A stretch of 64,000 bases of DNA from Terriglobia bacterium (lineage in GTDB: Bacteria > Acidobacteriota > Terriglobia > Bryobacterales > UBA6623), in contig VXRL01000027.1 in NCBI GenBank assembly GCA_009838515.1, forward strand, positions 53,998-117,997, given 5' to 3'. Each line of letters opens with the position of its first letter. Positions within the stretch are counted from its first letter, which is position 1. Positions 51,559-61,084 of the stretch are shown one piece after another. The translations under genes were made by a program, and so were the position numbers. Under the pieces are notes generated by a model that saw nothing but the letters and a program-made list of their open reading frames with translations, searched no databases and had not been told where the DNA came from.

Positions 51559-52142
51559 CGTTGGTGCGGCAGCAAGATCTCGGGCTTCACGCGCCCGAAG
51601 AACCCTACCGCCAAGAGTGTCACGGCCGCTTCCAGCACGGCCACGGCGGCCAAGACCGCCGCTACAGCGAACAAGCCGCGCCCGTAGTCCGCCAGCTTGA
51701 ACTCCCATGCGAGCAGCAACACCGGGACCATGGCTCCCAGAAAGCCCCCCGCTGCGGCGCGAGCGGGCTGCGGCACCCGCGCCAACCGCCAAGCCCCCCA
51801 GCCGATCAGGGTGCCCGAGCCCATGTTCACGGCATTTACGCCGAGCGACAACAGCCCGCCGTGCTGGAGCAGCAGGGCTTGGAACAGCAGGCTGGCATAC
51901 AGCACCGGAAATGCCCTCCGCTCCAGCACGATGCCCAGCAACCCGTACAGGCCCAGATGCATCGGAACGCCCAGGACCGGGAACTGAATCATCGACACAA
52001 CGAACGCCGCCGCTGCGCCGAGCCCCATCTTGGAAGCCTCCGCGACTTCGACCTTGCGGCAACTCAGGCCCAGCCAGGCGCAACTCGCCACATGCGCGGC
52101 GACGCAGCCGGCGACTGGTAGAATGCCGTCTGCGACGTGCAC
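51555..52142 (-). CDS. ECF-type nickel/cobalt transporter S component (CbiM/NikM-like)
   Basis: The GTG at 52142 gives a 195-residue protein starting (M)HVADGILP, the family N-terminus in which His2 and the free amino group bind the metal; this decides the start. Six membrane segments follow, with QFPVLGVPMHLGLYGLLGI and LLLQHGGLLSLGVNAVNMG, which carry further His residues of the metal site. Nickel or cobalt is the expected substrate; LarC in the same window makes nickel attractive. It sits 43 bases after the SurA-like gene. Confidence 0.87.
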   Translation of the reverse strand: MHVADGILPVAGCVAAHVASCAWLGLSCRKVEVAEASKMGLGAAAAFVVSMIQFPVLGVPMHLGLYGLLGIVLERRAFPVLYASLLFQALLLQHGGLLSLGVNAVNMGSGTLIGWGAWRLARVPQPARAAAGGFLGAMVPVLLLAWEFKLADYGRGLFAVAAVLAAVAVLEAAVTLLAVGFFGRVKPEILLPHQR

Positions 52143-52185
52143 CGGAGATGGGAGTATATCACGCTCCCGCGACAGCCGCGGAAGC

Positions 52186-53265
52186 TCAGTTCGCCACGCC
52201 GTAGTCGGCCGTGATCCGCTCGGCGAGATAGTTTCGAATCGTGGCTCGATTGCGCTCGACCTCATAGAAAGCCGCCCGCAGCACCTGCTCCCTGCGATTT
52301 ATCAGCACGGCCCGGATCGAGCGCTGCACGTCTTGGTCTTCAAACGGGCGCTGCCCGGCCGGCTCGATCGAGATCAGGTGCAGGATACGGAACTCGCCGT
52401 CCGTCTCCACGATCTTCGAATACTCGCCCGGCTCCAGCGCGACCATCTCGAGTCTCAGGCGGATGTCGGTTGATTCCAGGGCCGACTGCGGAATGAAGCC
52501 CATATCGCCCCCGGTGGCGGCATAGATCGGGTCTTCGGAGTACTCCCGCGCCATCTTTTCGAAGTCAGCCCCGCTCGCCAGCTCCTCGCGAATCCACTCG
52601 ATCTTCTCGCGCGCCGCATCGGGTCCGGTGGCGTCATCGCTGCGCAGGTTCGGGATCGGCGACACCGCCGAGGCGGAGACTAGGATCTGCGCTAGGTGCA
52701 TCTGCTCCTCGTACACGGAAAAGGCGCTCTCGTGGCTGTCGTAGTACTCCCGCATCTCGTCCGCGCCGACCTCTACCCGGGACGAGATCTCGGCATGGAT
52801 CAGCCGCTCGATGGTCAGCCTGTGGCGCAATTCCGTCCGGAAGTCGCCAAGCGACAGCCCCTTGTCGTCAAGAAACCCTTCCAAGGCCGCTTGCGTGCCG
52901 TATTCGACCACGTGGCGTTCCACGGCCGCGTCAACCTCCGCGTCAGTCGCGACCAAGCCTATGTCCGCCGCGCGCTGCACCAGCATCCGCTGGTCGATCA
53001 ATTCGCGCAACAACGCGAAGCGTTGCGAGGTTTCCTGGCTGGCGTCGGGCGGCCCTGTCGGCTCTTGGGCGTCCGGCAGCTTCGACCAGCGATAGCGGTC
53101 CAGGTCGGCAGACGTGATCCGCTCGCCGTTCACCTCGGCCACGAGCTCCTCCCCGCCAGGCTCTTGGCAGGCGGCCCACGCCAGCAGGCAAGCGAGCGCA
53201 GCGGGCGCAGCGCCTGCCCCCAGCAGGCGACAGGAGGAGGTCCCCAACAGCGCCAACGGCGTCAA
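52186..53265 (-). CDS. SurA/PpiC-like exported peptidyl-prolyl isomerase
   Basis: The 359-residue protein has an N-terminal hydrophobic signal region (about 17-33, then a Cys at 33 in WAACQEPGG, which is only lipobox-like), a SurA-N-type helical domain (about 40-165) and a parvulin rotamase domain (about 185-290) with MHLAQILVS, the typical [12 protein letters not shown], and [21 protein letters not shown]. It probably helps outer-membrane proteins fold. It starts with TTG in a TTGA overlap with rplQ, so it appears to be the last gene of the ribosomal operon. Confidence 0.85.
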   Translation of the reverse strand: MTPLALLGTSSCRLLGAGAAPAALACLLAWAACQEPGGEELVAEVNGERITSADLDRYRWSKLPDAQEPTGPPDASQETSQRFALLRELIDQRMLVQRAADIGLVATDAEVDAAVERHVVEYGTQAALEGFLDDKGLSLGDFRTELRHRLTIERLIHAEISSRVEVGADEMREYYDSHESAFSVYEEQMHLAQILVSASAVSPIPNLRSDDATGPDAAREKIEWIREELASGADFEKMAREYSEDPIYAATGGDMGFIPQSALESTDIRLRLEMVALEPGEYSKIVETDGEFRILHLISIEPAGQRPFEDQDVQRSIRAVLINRREQVLRAAFYEVERNRATIRNYLAERITADYGVAN

Positions 53266-53774
53266 TCCTTGGGCTTGTCTTCTGAGTCGGCCGCCCCAGT
53301 GTCCGGCTGTGCCTCGGCCGTCTCGACGGGCTCCGCCCCGGTCTCGGCCGCCGCTTCCGACTCGCGGTTCATGCGCGACTCTCGCCGCTGCCGCTTGGTC
53401 TCGGCCTTCTTCTCCAACTGGGCTCCGAGCAGCTCCAGAATGGCCGTCTCGGCGCCGTCGCCGGACCGGGTACCCAAGCGCATGATGCGCGTATAGCCGC
53501 CTTGCCGGTCCGCGAAACGCGGGCCGATCGTATCGAACAGCTTCTTCACCGCCTTCGGCTCGAACAGATACGCGGCCGCCTGGCGGCGGGCGTGCAGGGT
53601 GTCGCGCTTGGCCAACGTGATCACCTGTTCCACCTTGGGCCGCACCGCCTTCGCCTTCGTGACCGTCGTCTCGATCCGCTCGTGCAGGATCAAGCTCGTG
53701 GTCAGGCCGCGCAGCAATGCCCTTCGCGCCGACGGGTTGCGCTGCAGCTTGAAGCCGCCCTTCCTGTGCCTCAT
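53262..53774 (-). CDS. rplQ: 50S ribosomal protein L17
   Basis: L17 binds near the exit tunnel. The N-terminal 120 residues match the family ([40 protein letters not shown]). The 170-residue chain carries a tail of about 40 residues rich in Glu, Ala and Thr that many L17s lack. It follows rpoA by 19 bases, the standard alpha-operon order. Confidence 0.95.
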   Translation of the reverse strand: MRHRKGGFKLQRNPSARRALLRGLTTSLILHERIETTVTKAKAVRPKVEQVITLAKRDTLHARRQAAAYLFEPKAVKKLFDTIGPRFADRQGGYTRIMRLGTRSGDGAETAILELLGAQLEKKAETKRQRRESRMNRESEAAAETGAEPVETAEAQPDTGAADSEDKPKD

Positions 53775-53793
53775 CGCCGTGGCTCCCCGCTCT

Positions 53794-54789
53794 CTACCCT
53801 TCGCTGGACTGCCGCGGAACCAGCCGTCCGCGCTCGTCCTGCAACATGCCGAACTCCAAGCCCATCGAATGCAGGATGTCGCTGATCTCCAGCAGCGACT
53901 TGCGGCCGAAATTCTTCACGCGCATCATGTCGCTCTCGGTGCGCACCACCAAGTCCCCGATCGTCTGGATGTTGGCGTTCTTCAGGCAGTTGAACGAACG
54001 CACCGACAGCTCGAGATCCTCGATCGACTTGTTGAAGTGCTCAGCCGTGAGGTCGCCTTCGGCCTCCGGCAGCACGTCTTCCAGCGCGCCATCCTCCTCG
54101 AAGTTGATAAAGATCTGCATGTGATCTTTCAGCAGCTTCGCGGCCAGGCCGATTGCGTCCTGAGGCGTCACCGCGCCGTTGGTCCACAGCTCGAGGTTCA
54201 GCTTCTCGAAATCAGTCGTCTGGCCGAGGCGCGCCTGCTCGACGCCGTACTTGACTCGATGCACCGGCGAATGGACGGAATCGATCGGGATGAAGTCCAC
54301 CGCCAGGTCCTCCTCGTAGTTCTTCTCGGCGGAGACGTATCCGCGCCCCATCCTCACGCGCATCTCGATGTCGAGCACGGCCTCGTCGTTGATCGTGGCG
54401 ATATGGACGTCCGGATCCAGGATCACCACGCCCGAGTCCGCCTCGATCGCCCCGCTGGCCACGTCGCCCGGCTCGGTGACGCGCAGCCGGATCGTGCGCG
54501 CGCCCTCGCCGTGCAGCTGCAGGGGGATCTGCTTCAGGTTCAGGATGATGTCCGACGCATCCTCGACAACGCCCGGGATCGAGCTGAACTCGTGGGACAC
54601 GCCCTCGATGCGAACCGCGGTGATCGCCGCGCCCTCGATCGAGCTCAGCAGCGCCCGCCGCAGCGAATTGCCGATCGTCGTGCCGAAACCCCGCTCGAAC
54701 GGCTGCGCGCTGAAGCTGCCGTACTTCTCGTTGAGGGAGTCCGAGTTGACCGCTAGGCGCTTCGGCTTCTGGAATCCTTTCCACAACAT
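53794..54789 (-). CDS. rpoA: RNA polymerase subunit alpha
   Basis: The 331-residue protein has the N-terminal dimerisation domain (about 1-230; [20 protein letters not shown]) and the C-terminal domain (about 255-320) that contacts promoters and activators ([33 protein letters not shown]). Length and motifs are normal. It is flanked by rpsD and rplQ. Confidence 0.97.
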   Translation of the reverse strand: MLWKGFQKPKRLAVNSDSLNEKYGSFSAQPFERGFGTTIGNSLRRALLSSIEGAAITAVRIEGVSHEFSSIPGVVEDASDIILNLKQIPLQLHGEGARTIRLRVTEPGDVASGAIEADSGVVILDPDVHIATINDEAVLDIEMRVRMGRGYVSAEKNYEEDLAVDFIPIDSVHSPVHRVKYGVEQARLGQTTDFEKLNLELWTNGAVTPQDAIGLAAKLLKDHMQIFINFEEDGALEDVLPEAEGDLTAEHFNKSIEDLELSVRSFNCLKNANIQTIGDLVVRTESDMMRVKNFGRKSLLEISDILHSMGLEFGMLQDERGRLVPRQSSEG

Positions 54790-54841
54790 CTGATGTCTGC
54801 CTCTCCCTTGCTATGCGCTGACGACCTGGACTGTCCAGGCG

Positions 54842-55459
54842 CTACCGCGAGTACAGCTCGACGATCAATTGCGCGTTGATCTGCGTGTTCTCGAGGTCCT
54901 CTTTCGACGGTGCCGCGAGCACCCGCCCGCGGAGCTCGTCCGACTCCCGCTCCAGCCAGGCTGGCGGGGACGCCGAAACCGGCGCCTCCAGGGCTAGCCG
55001 GATGCCGCCGTGCTCCCGGCTTCGCTCGCGAATCTCGACAACATCGCCGTCCGCCACCTGATACGAGGGGATGTCAACCTTGCCGCCATTGACCCGCACG
55101 TGACCGTGGTTGACGATCTGCCGGGCCTGGCGCCGCGAAACGGCGAAGCCCATGCGGAAGACCACGTTATCCAAGCGCCGCTCCAGCATCGTCAGCAGGT
55201 TGTCTCCCACGACGCCCGGCTGCCGGGCGGCGCGCTCGTAATACCTGCGGAACTGGCGCTCAAGTACATCATACATGAAGCGCGCGCGCTGCTTCTCCTG
55301 CATCTGCAGGGCGTAGCCGAGCATCTTGCGCGGGCGCTGCGTCTTGCCGTGCTGGCCCGGCGCGTACGGGCGCTTGTCGAGCAAGCGTTCCGACTTCGGA
55401 TCCAATGCCATGCCCAGGCGCCGCGAACGGCGCACGACCGGCCCTCGGTTTCGTGCCAT
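54842..55459 (-). CDS. rpsD: 30S ribosomal protein S4
   Basis: S4 nucleates 30S assembly and often represses the alpha operon. The ATG at 55459 gives 205 residues beginning MARNRGPVVRRSRRLGMAL; the N-terminal zinc CxxC set is absent, as in zinc-free S4s. The S4 RNA-binding domain is seen in RRLDNVVFRMGFAVSRRQAR and HGHVRVNGGKVDIPSYQV. It lies between rpsK and rpoA. Confidence 0.96.
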   Translation of the reverse strand: MARNRGPVVRRSRRLGMALDPKSERLLDKRPYAPGQHGKTQRPRKMLGYALQMQEKQRARFMYDVLERQFRRYYERAARQPGVVGDNLLTMLERRLDNVVFRMGFAVSRRQARQIVNHGHVRVNGGKVDIPSYQVADGDVVEIRERSREHGGIRLALEAPVSASPPAWLERESDELRGRVLAAPSKEDLENTQINAQLIVELYSR

Positions 55460-55475
55460 GCGATTCTCCCTGCCC

Positions 55476-55877
55476 TCAGACCCGGCGCTTCTTCGGCGGC
55501 CGGCAGCCGTTGTGCGGGATCGGCGTGACGTCCTTGATGTGCGTGACCTGGATGCCCGCGGTCGCAAGCGCGCGGATCGCCGATTCGCGCCCGCCGCCGG
55601 GCCCCTTCACGCGCACCGCCACGCGTCCCACGCCGTGTTCCTTGGCCGCGTTGGCGGCGGTCAGGCTGGCCTGCTGCGCCGCGAACGGCGTGCCCTTCTG
55701 GGACCCGCGAAAGCCCAGCGAGCCGGCGCTCGACCACGAGATCGTCCGCCCTTCCAGATCGGTGAAGGTGACGATCGTGTTGTTGAACGTCGCCTGGACG
55801 TGCACGATCGCGACCGGCACGTTCTTCTTCTGGCGGCTCTTGAAGCGCTTCTTGCCCTTGCCCTTCGGATTTGCCAT
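55476..55877 (-). CDS. rpsK: 30S ribosomal protein S11
   Basis: S11 lines the platform near the mRNA exit. The 133 residues show [19 protein letters not shown], the [17 protein letters not shown] core and the usual C-terminus [12 protein letters not shown]. It follows rpsM by 19 bases and precedes rpsD by 16. Confidence 0.97.
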   Translation of the reverse strand: MANPKGKGKKRFKSRQKKNVPVAIVHVQATFNNTIVTFTDLEGRTISWSSAGSLGFRGSQKGTPFAAQQASLTAANAAKEHGVGRVAVRVKGPGGGRESAIRALATAGIQVTHIKDVTPIPHNGCRPPKKRRV

Positions 55878-55896
55878 CAGTCCACTCCCCTAGCGC

Positions 55897-56277
55897 CTAC
55901 TTGGTCGCCTTTTTCTTGTTGGCGATCTGGCCCCGCCGCGCACCCTTGCGGCTGCGCGCGTTGGTATGCGTCCGCTGGCCGCGGACGGGCAGGCCGCGCC
56001 GGTGGCGCAGGCCGCGGTAGCAGCCGATCTCCATCAAGCGCCGGATATTGAGCTGCACTTCCTTGCGCAGATCGCCCTCGACCGCCTGCTCCTCTTCCAG
56101 CAGCTTGCGCAGGGCGGTGATCTCCCGGTCATCCAGGTCTCCCATGCGCTTGCCGAAGTCGATGCCGGCGCGATGCAGCAGCGAGCGCGCCCGCGCGAAC
56201 CCGATGCCGTACAGATATGTCAGCGACACTTCCGCCCGCTTGTTGTCGGGGATGTCGACGCCTTCCAGTCTCGCCAT
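55897..56277 (-). CDS. rpsM: 30S ribosomal protein S13
   Basis: S13 sits in the head of the 30S subunit and forms bridges to the 50S. The 126-residue chain starts [20 protein letters not shown] and carries the conserved YGIGFARA, the [20 protein letters not shown] loop and a basic C-terminus. It is 19 bases downstream of rpmJ. Confidence 0.97.
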   Translation of the reverse strand: MARLEGVDIPDNKRAEVSLTYLYGIGFARARSLLHRAGIDFGKRMGDLDDREITALRKLLEEEQAVEGDLRKEVQLNIRRLMEIGCYRGLRHRRGLPVRGQRTHTNARSRKGARRGQIANKKKATK

Positions 56278-56296
56278 GTTCGCTCTCCTCGCCAGC

Positions 56297-56410
56297 TCAC
56301 CCCTGGCGCTGCTTGTGCCTGGGGTTGATGCAGATCACCCGCAGGACGCCCTCCCGCCGGATGATCTTGCAATTCTTGCAAAGCCTCTTCACCGATGCTC
56401 GTACCTTCAT
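56297..56410 (-). CDS. rpmJ: 50S ribosomal protein L36
   Basis: This 37-codon gene reads [20 protein letters not shown], then a short stretch ending [10 protein letters not shown]. It has the zinc-finger cysteines CKNC and a later Cys-His pair, the standard C+ form of L36. It overlaps the infA stop by four bases (ATGA), in the usual place before rpsM. Confidence 0.96.
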   Translation of the reverse strand: MKVRASVKRLCKNCKIIRREGVLRVICINPRHKQRQG

Positions 56411-56652
56411 TGCTCCAACCGTCCTACAATCCTCGCCCTAGTCGCGTCCCGCGGCGACAAGCGCAGCCGCACGCGGCTTCCCGGCAGCAGCCGCAGGAAG
56501 TCCATCCCGTGCCGTCCGGTCGCCGCCGCGGCGACCGTGTGGCCGCTGTCGAGCCGCACGCGGTACAGCAGGCTCGGCAGCTCTTCCAGAACCGTGCCCG
56601 AGACCTCCGCGGCCTCGCTGCCGCCCCGCTTCGCTCCGCGCTCCGCGCCCAT
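56407..56652 (-). CDS. infA: Divergent translation initiation factor IF-1
   Basis: The 81-residue protein (ATG at 56652; a TTG at 56676 gives 89) has the S1/OB fold of IF-1: [24 protein letters not shown], then [25 protein letters not shown]. It departs from normal IF-1 in two ways: an Arg/Gly/Ala/Glu-rich N-terminus replaces the short MAKED-like start, and the strongly conserved HISGKMRKN loop is [10 protein letters not shown], losing the usual Lys/Arg contacts with 16S rRNA. It is the only IF-1 candidate in the window. Position between map and rpmJ is standard. Confidence 0.82.
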   Translation of the reverse strand: MGAERGAKRGGSEAAEVSGTVLEELPSLLYRVRLDSGHTVAAAATGRHGMDFLRLLPGSRVRLRLSPRDATRARIVGRLEQ

Positions 56653-56672
56653 GCTTGCCCGCGTTCCATCCT

Positions 56673-57443
56673 TCAAACCGCTGTCAGCAGCCGCGGGCCG
56701 TTTGCAGTGACGGCCACGCAGTGCTCGAAATGGGCGGCGTTGGAACCGTCCCGGGTGACCGCCGTGAAGCGGTCCCGCAGGATTCGCGTGCGCGCGTCGC
56801 CCGCGGCCACCATCGGCTCGATCGCCAGCACGATGCCCTCCCTCAGGCGCGGATTCGGCACCTTCGGGTCTACGTGGTTGGGCACCTGCGGGTCTTCGTG
56901 CAACTTGCGCCCGATGCCGTGGCCCACGAACTCCTTAACGATCGAGAATCCCGCGCTCTCGACATGTCCCTGCACGGCGTGGCTGAGATCGGCCAGGCGG
57001 CGCCCCTCGACCATCTGCTCGATCGCCAGGTCCAAGGCTTCGCGCGTAACCTGCAGCAAGTGCTCGGTCTCGCGCGAGACGGTGCCAACCGGTATCGTCG
57101 TGGCCGAGTCGCCGTAGTAGCCGTCCAGCAGCACGCCGCAGTCAACCTTGACGATATCGCCCTCGCGCAGCACCCTCTTGCGCGACGGGATGCCGTGCAC
57201 GACCTCGTGATTCACCGACGTGCACAAGGCCGCCGGGAACTTCTTGCGCGCTGCCGGCACGTAGTAGCCCTTGAAGGCCGCGGTCGCGCCGGCCTCGCGA
57301 ATCATCGCGACCGCCCTGTCCTCCAGGTCCATGGTCGTCACGCCCGGGCGCACCATCGCGCGCAGCGCCGCCAGCACGCGGCCGACCAGCTGCCCGCTGG
57401 CGTACATCCGCTCGATCTCCATCTGACTCTTGCGCACGATCAT
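56673..57443 (-). CDS. map: Methionine aminopeptidase type I
   Basis: This 256-residue enzyme removes initiator methionine. The metal ligands are visible in VNHEVVHGIPS, VKVDCGVLLDGYYGDSATT (Asp, Asp), VGHGIGRKLHEDP (His), LAIEPMV (Glu) and AHFEHCVAV (Glu). There is no N-terminal zinc finger. ATG at 57443 is taken because GGAGA precedes it; a much longer continuous frame upstream is only an out-of-frame reading of secY. adk is missing between secY and map. Confidence 0.95.
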   Translation of the reverse strand: MIVRKSQMEIERMYASGQLVGRVLAALRAMVRPGVTTMDLEDRAVAMIREAGATAAFKGYYVPAARKKFPAALCTSVNHEVVHGIPSRKRVLREGDIVKVDCGVLLDGYYGDSATTIPVGTVSRETEHLLQVTREALDLAIEQMVEGRRLADLSHAVQGHVESAGFSIVKEFVGHGIGRKLHEDPQVPNHVDPKVPNPRLREGIVLAIEPMVAAGDARTRILRDRFTAVTRDGSNAAHFEHCVAVTANGPRLLTAV

Positions 57444-57484
57444 GGCCAAGTTCTCCGCGTCGCGCCCGCCGGGCGCACCGCCCG

Positions 57485-58870
57485 CTAGGCAAGCGAATGG
57501 CGCCCCCGGATCCTGCCCGCGCGCGGCGTGAAACCTTCGTAGTGCCGCATCAGCAACTGCGACTCGATCTGATTGACCGTGTCCATCGCCACGCCGACGA
57601 CGATCAACAGCGAAGTGCCGCCGAAGTAGAAGTTGACATTCAGCCCGTCCAGCAGCCACCGCGGCATATTCGCGTCGGCCCAGTTGCCGATCAGGGGCAA
57701 GTGGTGGATCTTCGCCCCGTGAAGCATCAGGTCCGGTATCAGCGAGATCGTGGCCAGGTACAGCCCGCCGACCAAGGTCAGCTTGGTCAGGATGTCGTTG
57801 ATGTGCTCGGCGCTGGGCTTGCCGGAACGGATGCCCGGAATGAACCCGCCGTACTTGCGCATGTTGTCGGCCACCTCGTTGGGATTGAAGATGATCGAAA
57901 CATAGAAGAAGCAGAAGAAGACGATGCCAACCACGTAGATCAGCTCGTACAGCGGCTCCCCCGGCCGCACCGATTCCAGCAGCCGCGACAGGAACGGGCT
58001 CTCGGTGAACATCAAGGTCAGCGTCTGCGGCAGCGACAGGATCGACGAGGCGAAGATGACCGGGATCACGCCCCCGGCGTTGACCTTCAGCGGCAGGTGC
58101 GTGGATTGCCCGCCCATCATGCGCCTGCCCACCACGCGCCGCGCGTACTGCACCGGGATCCTGCGCTCGCCGCGCTCGACGAATACGATGAAGCCCACTA
58201 CGAGCACCATCGCAACCACGATCACCACCGCCGCCAGCACGTTCCACTGCCCTGTCACGAAGACGTTCTCGTAGATGTTCTGGGTTGCTCCCGGCAGGCC
58301 GACCACGATGCCCGCGAAGATGATCAGCGACATGCCGTTGCCGATGCCCCGCTCGGTGATCTGCTCGCCCAGCCACATGATGAACGCCGTCCCCGTGGTG
58401 AGCGTCAGAATCGTCATCAGGCGGAATCCCCAGCCGGGATCGTAGGCAAGGCCTTGCTGCACCACGAGCTGCGCGTACGCGAACGACTGCACGATGCTGA
58501 TGCCGATCGTCAGATAGCGCGTCCACTGCGTGATCTTGCGCCGGCCCAGCTCGCCCTCCTTTTGCAGCCGCTCCAGCGTGGGCACCGCCACCGTCAGCAG
58601 CTGCAAGATGATCGAAGCCGTGATGTACGGCATGATCCCCAAGGCGAAGATGGTCAGCTGGCTGAGCTGCCCCCCGGAGAACAGGTCGAGGAAGCCCAGG
58701 GCCGTGCCGCGCGCGGCCTCGAAGATGCGCTGCAGCTCCTCGGTATTCACGCCGGGCGTGGGGATGTGCCCGCCCACTCGGTAGACCGCCAGCATCGACA
58801 GCGTGAACAGGAGTCGGTTGCGCAGGTCCGGGACGCGGAACACGTTCACGCAGGCTTCGAGCCACTTCAT
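57485..58870 (-). CDS. secY: Protein translocase subunit SecY
   Basis: SecY is the channel of the Sec system. The 461-residue protein has ten membrane segments, the plug region, and conserved patches [33 protein letters not shown] and [19 protein letters not shown] (loop 8 region contacted by SecA and ribosome). It overlaps rplO by four bases. adk does not follow it. Confidence 0.97.
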   Translation of the reverse strand: MKWLEACVNVFRVPDLRNRLLFTLSMLAVYRVGGHIPTPGVNTEELQRIFEAARGTALGFLDLFSGGQLSQLTIFALGIMPYITASIILQLLTVAVPTLERLQKEGELGRRKITQWTRYLTIGISIVQSFAYAQLVVQQGLAYDPGWGFRLMTILTLTTGTAFIMWLGEQITERGIGNGMSLIIFAGIVVGLPGATQNIYENVFVTGQWNVLAAVVIVVAMVLVVGFIVFVERGERRIPVQYARRVVGRRMMGGQSTHLPLKVNAGGVIPVIFASSILSLPQTLTLMFTESPFLSRLLESVRPGEPLYELIYVVGIVFFCFFYVSIIFNPNEVADNMRKYGGFIPGIRSGKPSAEHINDILTKLTLVGGLYLATISLIPDLMLHGAKIHHLPLIGNWADANMPRWLLDGLNVNFYFGGTSLLIVVGVAMDTVNQIESQLLMRHYEGFTPRAGRIRGRHSLA

Positions 58871-59328
58871 GATTTCGCTTGCGCCTCCGCTCCCACCAGC
58901 ACAGCCGTGCCGCCCGCCTTTTCGATCTTCTCCCGTGCCACGGCCGAGAACTTGTGCGCCGTCACCGTGATCGGCCGGCTGATCTCCCCGTTGCCCAAGA
59001 TCTTTAGGCCGTCACGCAGCCTGCTGACCGTGCCGGCCGCGAGCAGGCTGTCCGGCGTGAACTCGTCGCCGGCCAGTTCCTCGAAGCGCTGCACGTTCAG
59101 CACGGCGTATTCCTTGCGGTTCGGATTCTTGAAGCCGCGCTTGGGCACGCGCCGCACGAGCGGCATCTGGCCGCCCTCGAAGCCGCGCTTGCCGCTGTAG
59201 CCGGAGCGCGAGCGCTGGCCCTTCTGGCCGCGCCCCGCCGTCACTCCCAAGCCCGATCCCGGGCCCCGGCCGCGGCGCTTGCGCGGCCGGCGCGATCCCG
59301 GGGCTGGATGAAGTTCGCTCAGTTTCAT
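58867..59328 (-). CDS. rplO: 50S ribosomal protein L15
   Basis: The 153-residue L15 has the basic N-terminal extension ([21 protein letters not shown]) ending with the conserved [12 protein letters not shown], and the C-terminal domain with [13 protein letters not shown]. It is in the normal place between rpmD and secY and overlaps secY by four bases. Confidence 0.97.
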   Translation of the reverse strand: MKLSELHPAPGSRRPRKRRGRGPGSGLGVTAGRGQKGQRSRSGYSGKRGFEGGQMPLVRRVPKRGFKNPNRKEYAVLNVQRFEELAGDEFTPDSLLAAGTVSRLRDGLKILGNGEISRPITVTAHKFSAVAREKIEKAGGTAVLVGAEAQAKS

Positions 59329-59340
59329 CGCTGTAACCGC

Positions 59341-59520
59341 CTAGTCGATGACTTCCACCAAGTGCGGAACCTTCGCCACCATGCCACGCGTGGCCGGGCC
59401 CTCGGGCCGCTCCACCACCTGGCCGATCTTGCGCAGCCCGAGGCCGCGAACCACCCGCTTGAGCTTGGACGGGACGCCGATCGTGCTGCGCTTGAGCCGG
59501 ATCTTGATCATCTCAGCCAT
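59341..59520 (-). CDS. rpmD: 50S ribosomal protein L30
   Basis: The 59-residue protein starts [20 protein letters not shown] and has the L30 core RGLGLRKIGQVVERPEGPA. It shares one base with the rpsE stop (TGATG), in standard spc order, and precedes rplO by 12 bases. Confidence 0.95.
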   Translation of the reverse strand: MAEMIKIRLKRSTIGVPSKLKRVVRGLGLRKIGQVVERPEGPATRGMVAKVPHLVEVID

Positions 59521-60038
59521 CACACACCGCCCCGGATCTCGCCGACGCTCTTGCCGCGCAGCCGCGCGATCTCTTCGTGGTTGCGGAGCTGCTGCAAGCC
59601 GTCGAACGTCGCCTTGATCACGTTGTGCGGGTTGCGCGAGCCGATGCACTTGGTCAGCACGTTCTGGATGCCCGCGGCCTCGACCACCTTACGCACGGCC
59701 CCGCCCGCGATCTTGCCCTTGCCCTCGCGGGCCGGCTTGAGCAGCACCCGGCCCGCTCCGTACACGCCCAGCACCTCGTGCGGGATCGTGGGGCCGAGCA
59801 CGTTCACCTGGATCAGATTCTTCTTCGCCTTCTCGATCGCCTTGCGGATCGCCGAAGGCACCTCCTTGGCCTTGCCCTTGGCAAAGCCCACAACATGCTT
59901 CTCGGGGTCGCCCACCACCACGAGCGCGGAAAAGCTCAGGTTCTTGCCGCCCTTGACGACCTTGGTGACGCGATTGATCTCCACCACCTCGTCGGTGAGC
60001 TGAAGGTCGGCGTGCTCAATGTTCTGTTTCGCTTCCAT
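59520..60038 (-). CDS. rpsE: 30S ribosomal protein S5
   Basis: S5 helps decoding accuracy and mRNA unwinding at the entry site. The 172 residues have the double-stranded-RNA-binding-like N-domain ([20 protein letters not shown]) and the C-domain with [17 protein letters not shown] and [10 protein letters not shown]. The start at 60038 has an intact AUG; it follows rplR by 25 bases. Confidence 0.97.
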   Translation of the reverse strand: MEAKQNIEHADLQLTDEVVEINRVTKVVKGGKNLSFSALVVVGDPEKHVVGFAKGKAKEVPSAIRKAIEKAKKNLIQVNVLGPTIPHEVLGVYGAGRVLLKPAREGKGKIAGGAVRKVVEAAGIQNVLTKCIGSRNPHNVIKATFDGLQQLRNHEEIARLRGKSVGEIRGGV

Positions 60039-60063
60039 CGGTCCCTGCCTCTCCCAGTCCGCC

Positions 60064-60495
60064 CTACTGGGCCTTGCGAGCCTTGCCGGACTGGCCGGCC
60101 GCGGCGGGCTCCTCGCGCGCCCGGCGCTCGCGCGTGGGCGGCAGCAGGCCGGCCCGCTGCACGGCCTCGGCCACAGCCCGGACGCGGCCCTTGAAGTTGT
60201 GCCCGCCGCGGTCGAACACCAGCTGTTCGATCCCGGCCTCGCGCGCCCTTTCGGCGATCATCTCTCCAACCTTGGTGGCGGCGGCCACGTTTCCGCCGTA
60301 CTCGCTGAAATCGCCGCCCACCGTGGACGCCGTCAGCAGGGTGTGCTGGGCGTCGTCGTCGATGACCTGCGCGTAGATATGCCGCAGCGAGCGGAAAACG
60401 GCCAGCCGCGGGCGCGCGGCGGTGCCGCGCAATCGCTTGCGGATGCGGGCATGCACCCGCCGCCGCCGAGCGTTCCGGTCAACCAGTGAAACCAT
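60064..60495 (-). CDS. rplR: 50S ribosomal protein L18
   Basis: L18 binds 5S rRNA with L5 and L25. The 143-residue protein has [29 protein letters not shown] and [24 protein letters not shown]. It runs about 25 residues past the usual end with a charged Arg/Glu/Ala tail. The order rplF-rplR-rpsE is standard. Confidence 0.96.
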   Translation of the reverse strand: MVSLVDRNARRRRVHARIRKRLRGTAARPRLAVFRSLRHIYAQVIDDDAQHTLLTASTVGGDFSEYGGNVAAATKVGEMIAERAREAGIEQLVFDRGGHNFKGRVRAVAEAVQRAGLLPPTRERRAREEPAAAGQSGKARKAQ

Positions 60496-60522
60496 CTCTG
60501 CCTCGCTCCGTCAGTCGGCCGC

Positions 60523-61056
60523 CTACGCGGCGCCGCTCTTGCCTTCCTTGCTGCGCAGGCGCTCGCCCTCGTAGCGCACGCCCTTCTGCTTGTACGGGTC
60601 GGGCTTGCGCAGCGAGCGGATCGAGGCCGCCACCTGGCCCACGACCTGCTTGTCGATCCCGGACAGCTCGATCTTCGTGTTGCCCTCGATGCTGGCCTCC
60701 ACGCCATCCGGCAGCAGCACCTCGATCGGGTGCGAGTAGCCCAGCTGCAAGCTCAGCACCCGCCCCAGTTTCTGGGCCCGGTAGCCGACACCGACGATCT
60801 CCAGGCGCTTCTTGAAGCCTTCGGTCACACCCCTGACGGAGTTGTTGGCCAGCGCGCGGGTCAGCCCCTGCATGGCCGCGTTCGAAGCGTCCGCGCAGGT
60901 GATGCGCAGGGTGCGCTCTTCGAGCTCCGCAGCCACCCCGTCAGGAACGGGAACGCTGAGCTCGCCCTTGGGGCCCGTCACGCTGAGGCGACCCGGCTCG
61001 ATACCGACCTTGACGCCGTCCGGCACCTCGATCGGCAACTTCCCAATTCTCGACAT
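60523..61056 (-). CDS. rplF: 50S ribosomal protein L6
   Basis: L6 sits near the factor-binding site. From the ATG at 61056 there are 177 residues, with the two repeated folds: MSRIGKLPIEVPDGVKVGIE and FKKRLEIVGVGYRAQKLGRV, then the signature PDPYKQKGVRYEGERLRSK. The upstream frame extension has no family match. It lies between rpsH and rplR. Confidence 0.97.
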   Translation of the reverse strand: MSRIGKLPIEVPDGVKVGIEPGRLSVTGPKGELSVPVPDGVAAELEERTLRITCADASNAAMQGLTRALANNSVRGVTEGFKKRLEIVGVGYRAQKLGRVLSLQLGYSHPIEVLLPDGVEASIEGNTKIELSGIDKQVVGQVAASIRSLRKPDPYKQKGVRYEGERLRSKEGKSGAA

Positions 61057-61084
61057 CGTCTCTCTCCCGCGCCAGCCACGATCC

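Noticed and set aside
57444..58865. A frame continuous with map upstream through secY, giving a 730-residue reading
   Set aside because: The upstream part is an alternate-frame reading of secY with Arg/Gly/Ala-rich low-complexity composition. The real map start is the ATG at 57443 with its own ribosome site.
57497..59200. 567-residue open frame antisense to secY and rplO
   Set aside because: Typical GC-rich shadow frame: composition is Arg/His/Asp/Gln-rich with no domain, and it lies entirely opposite two conserved genes.
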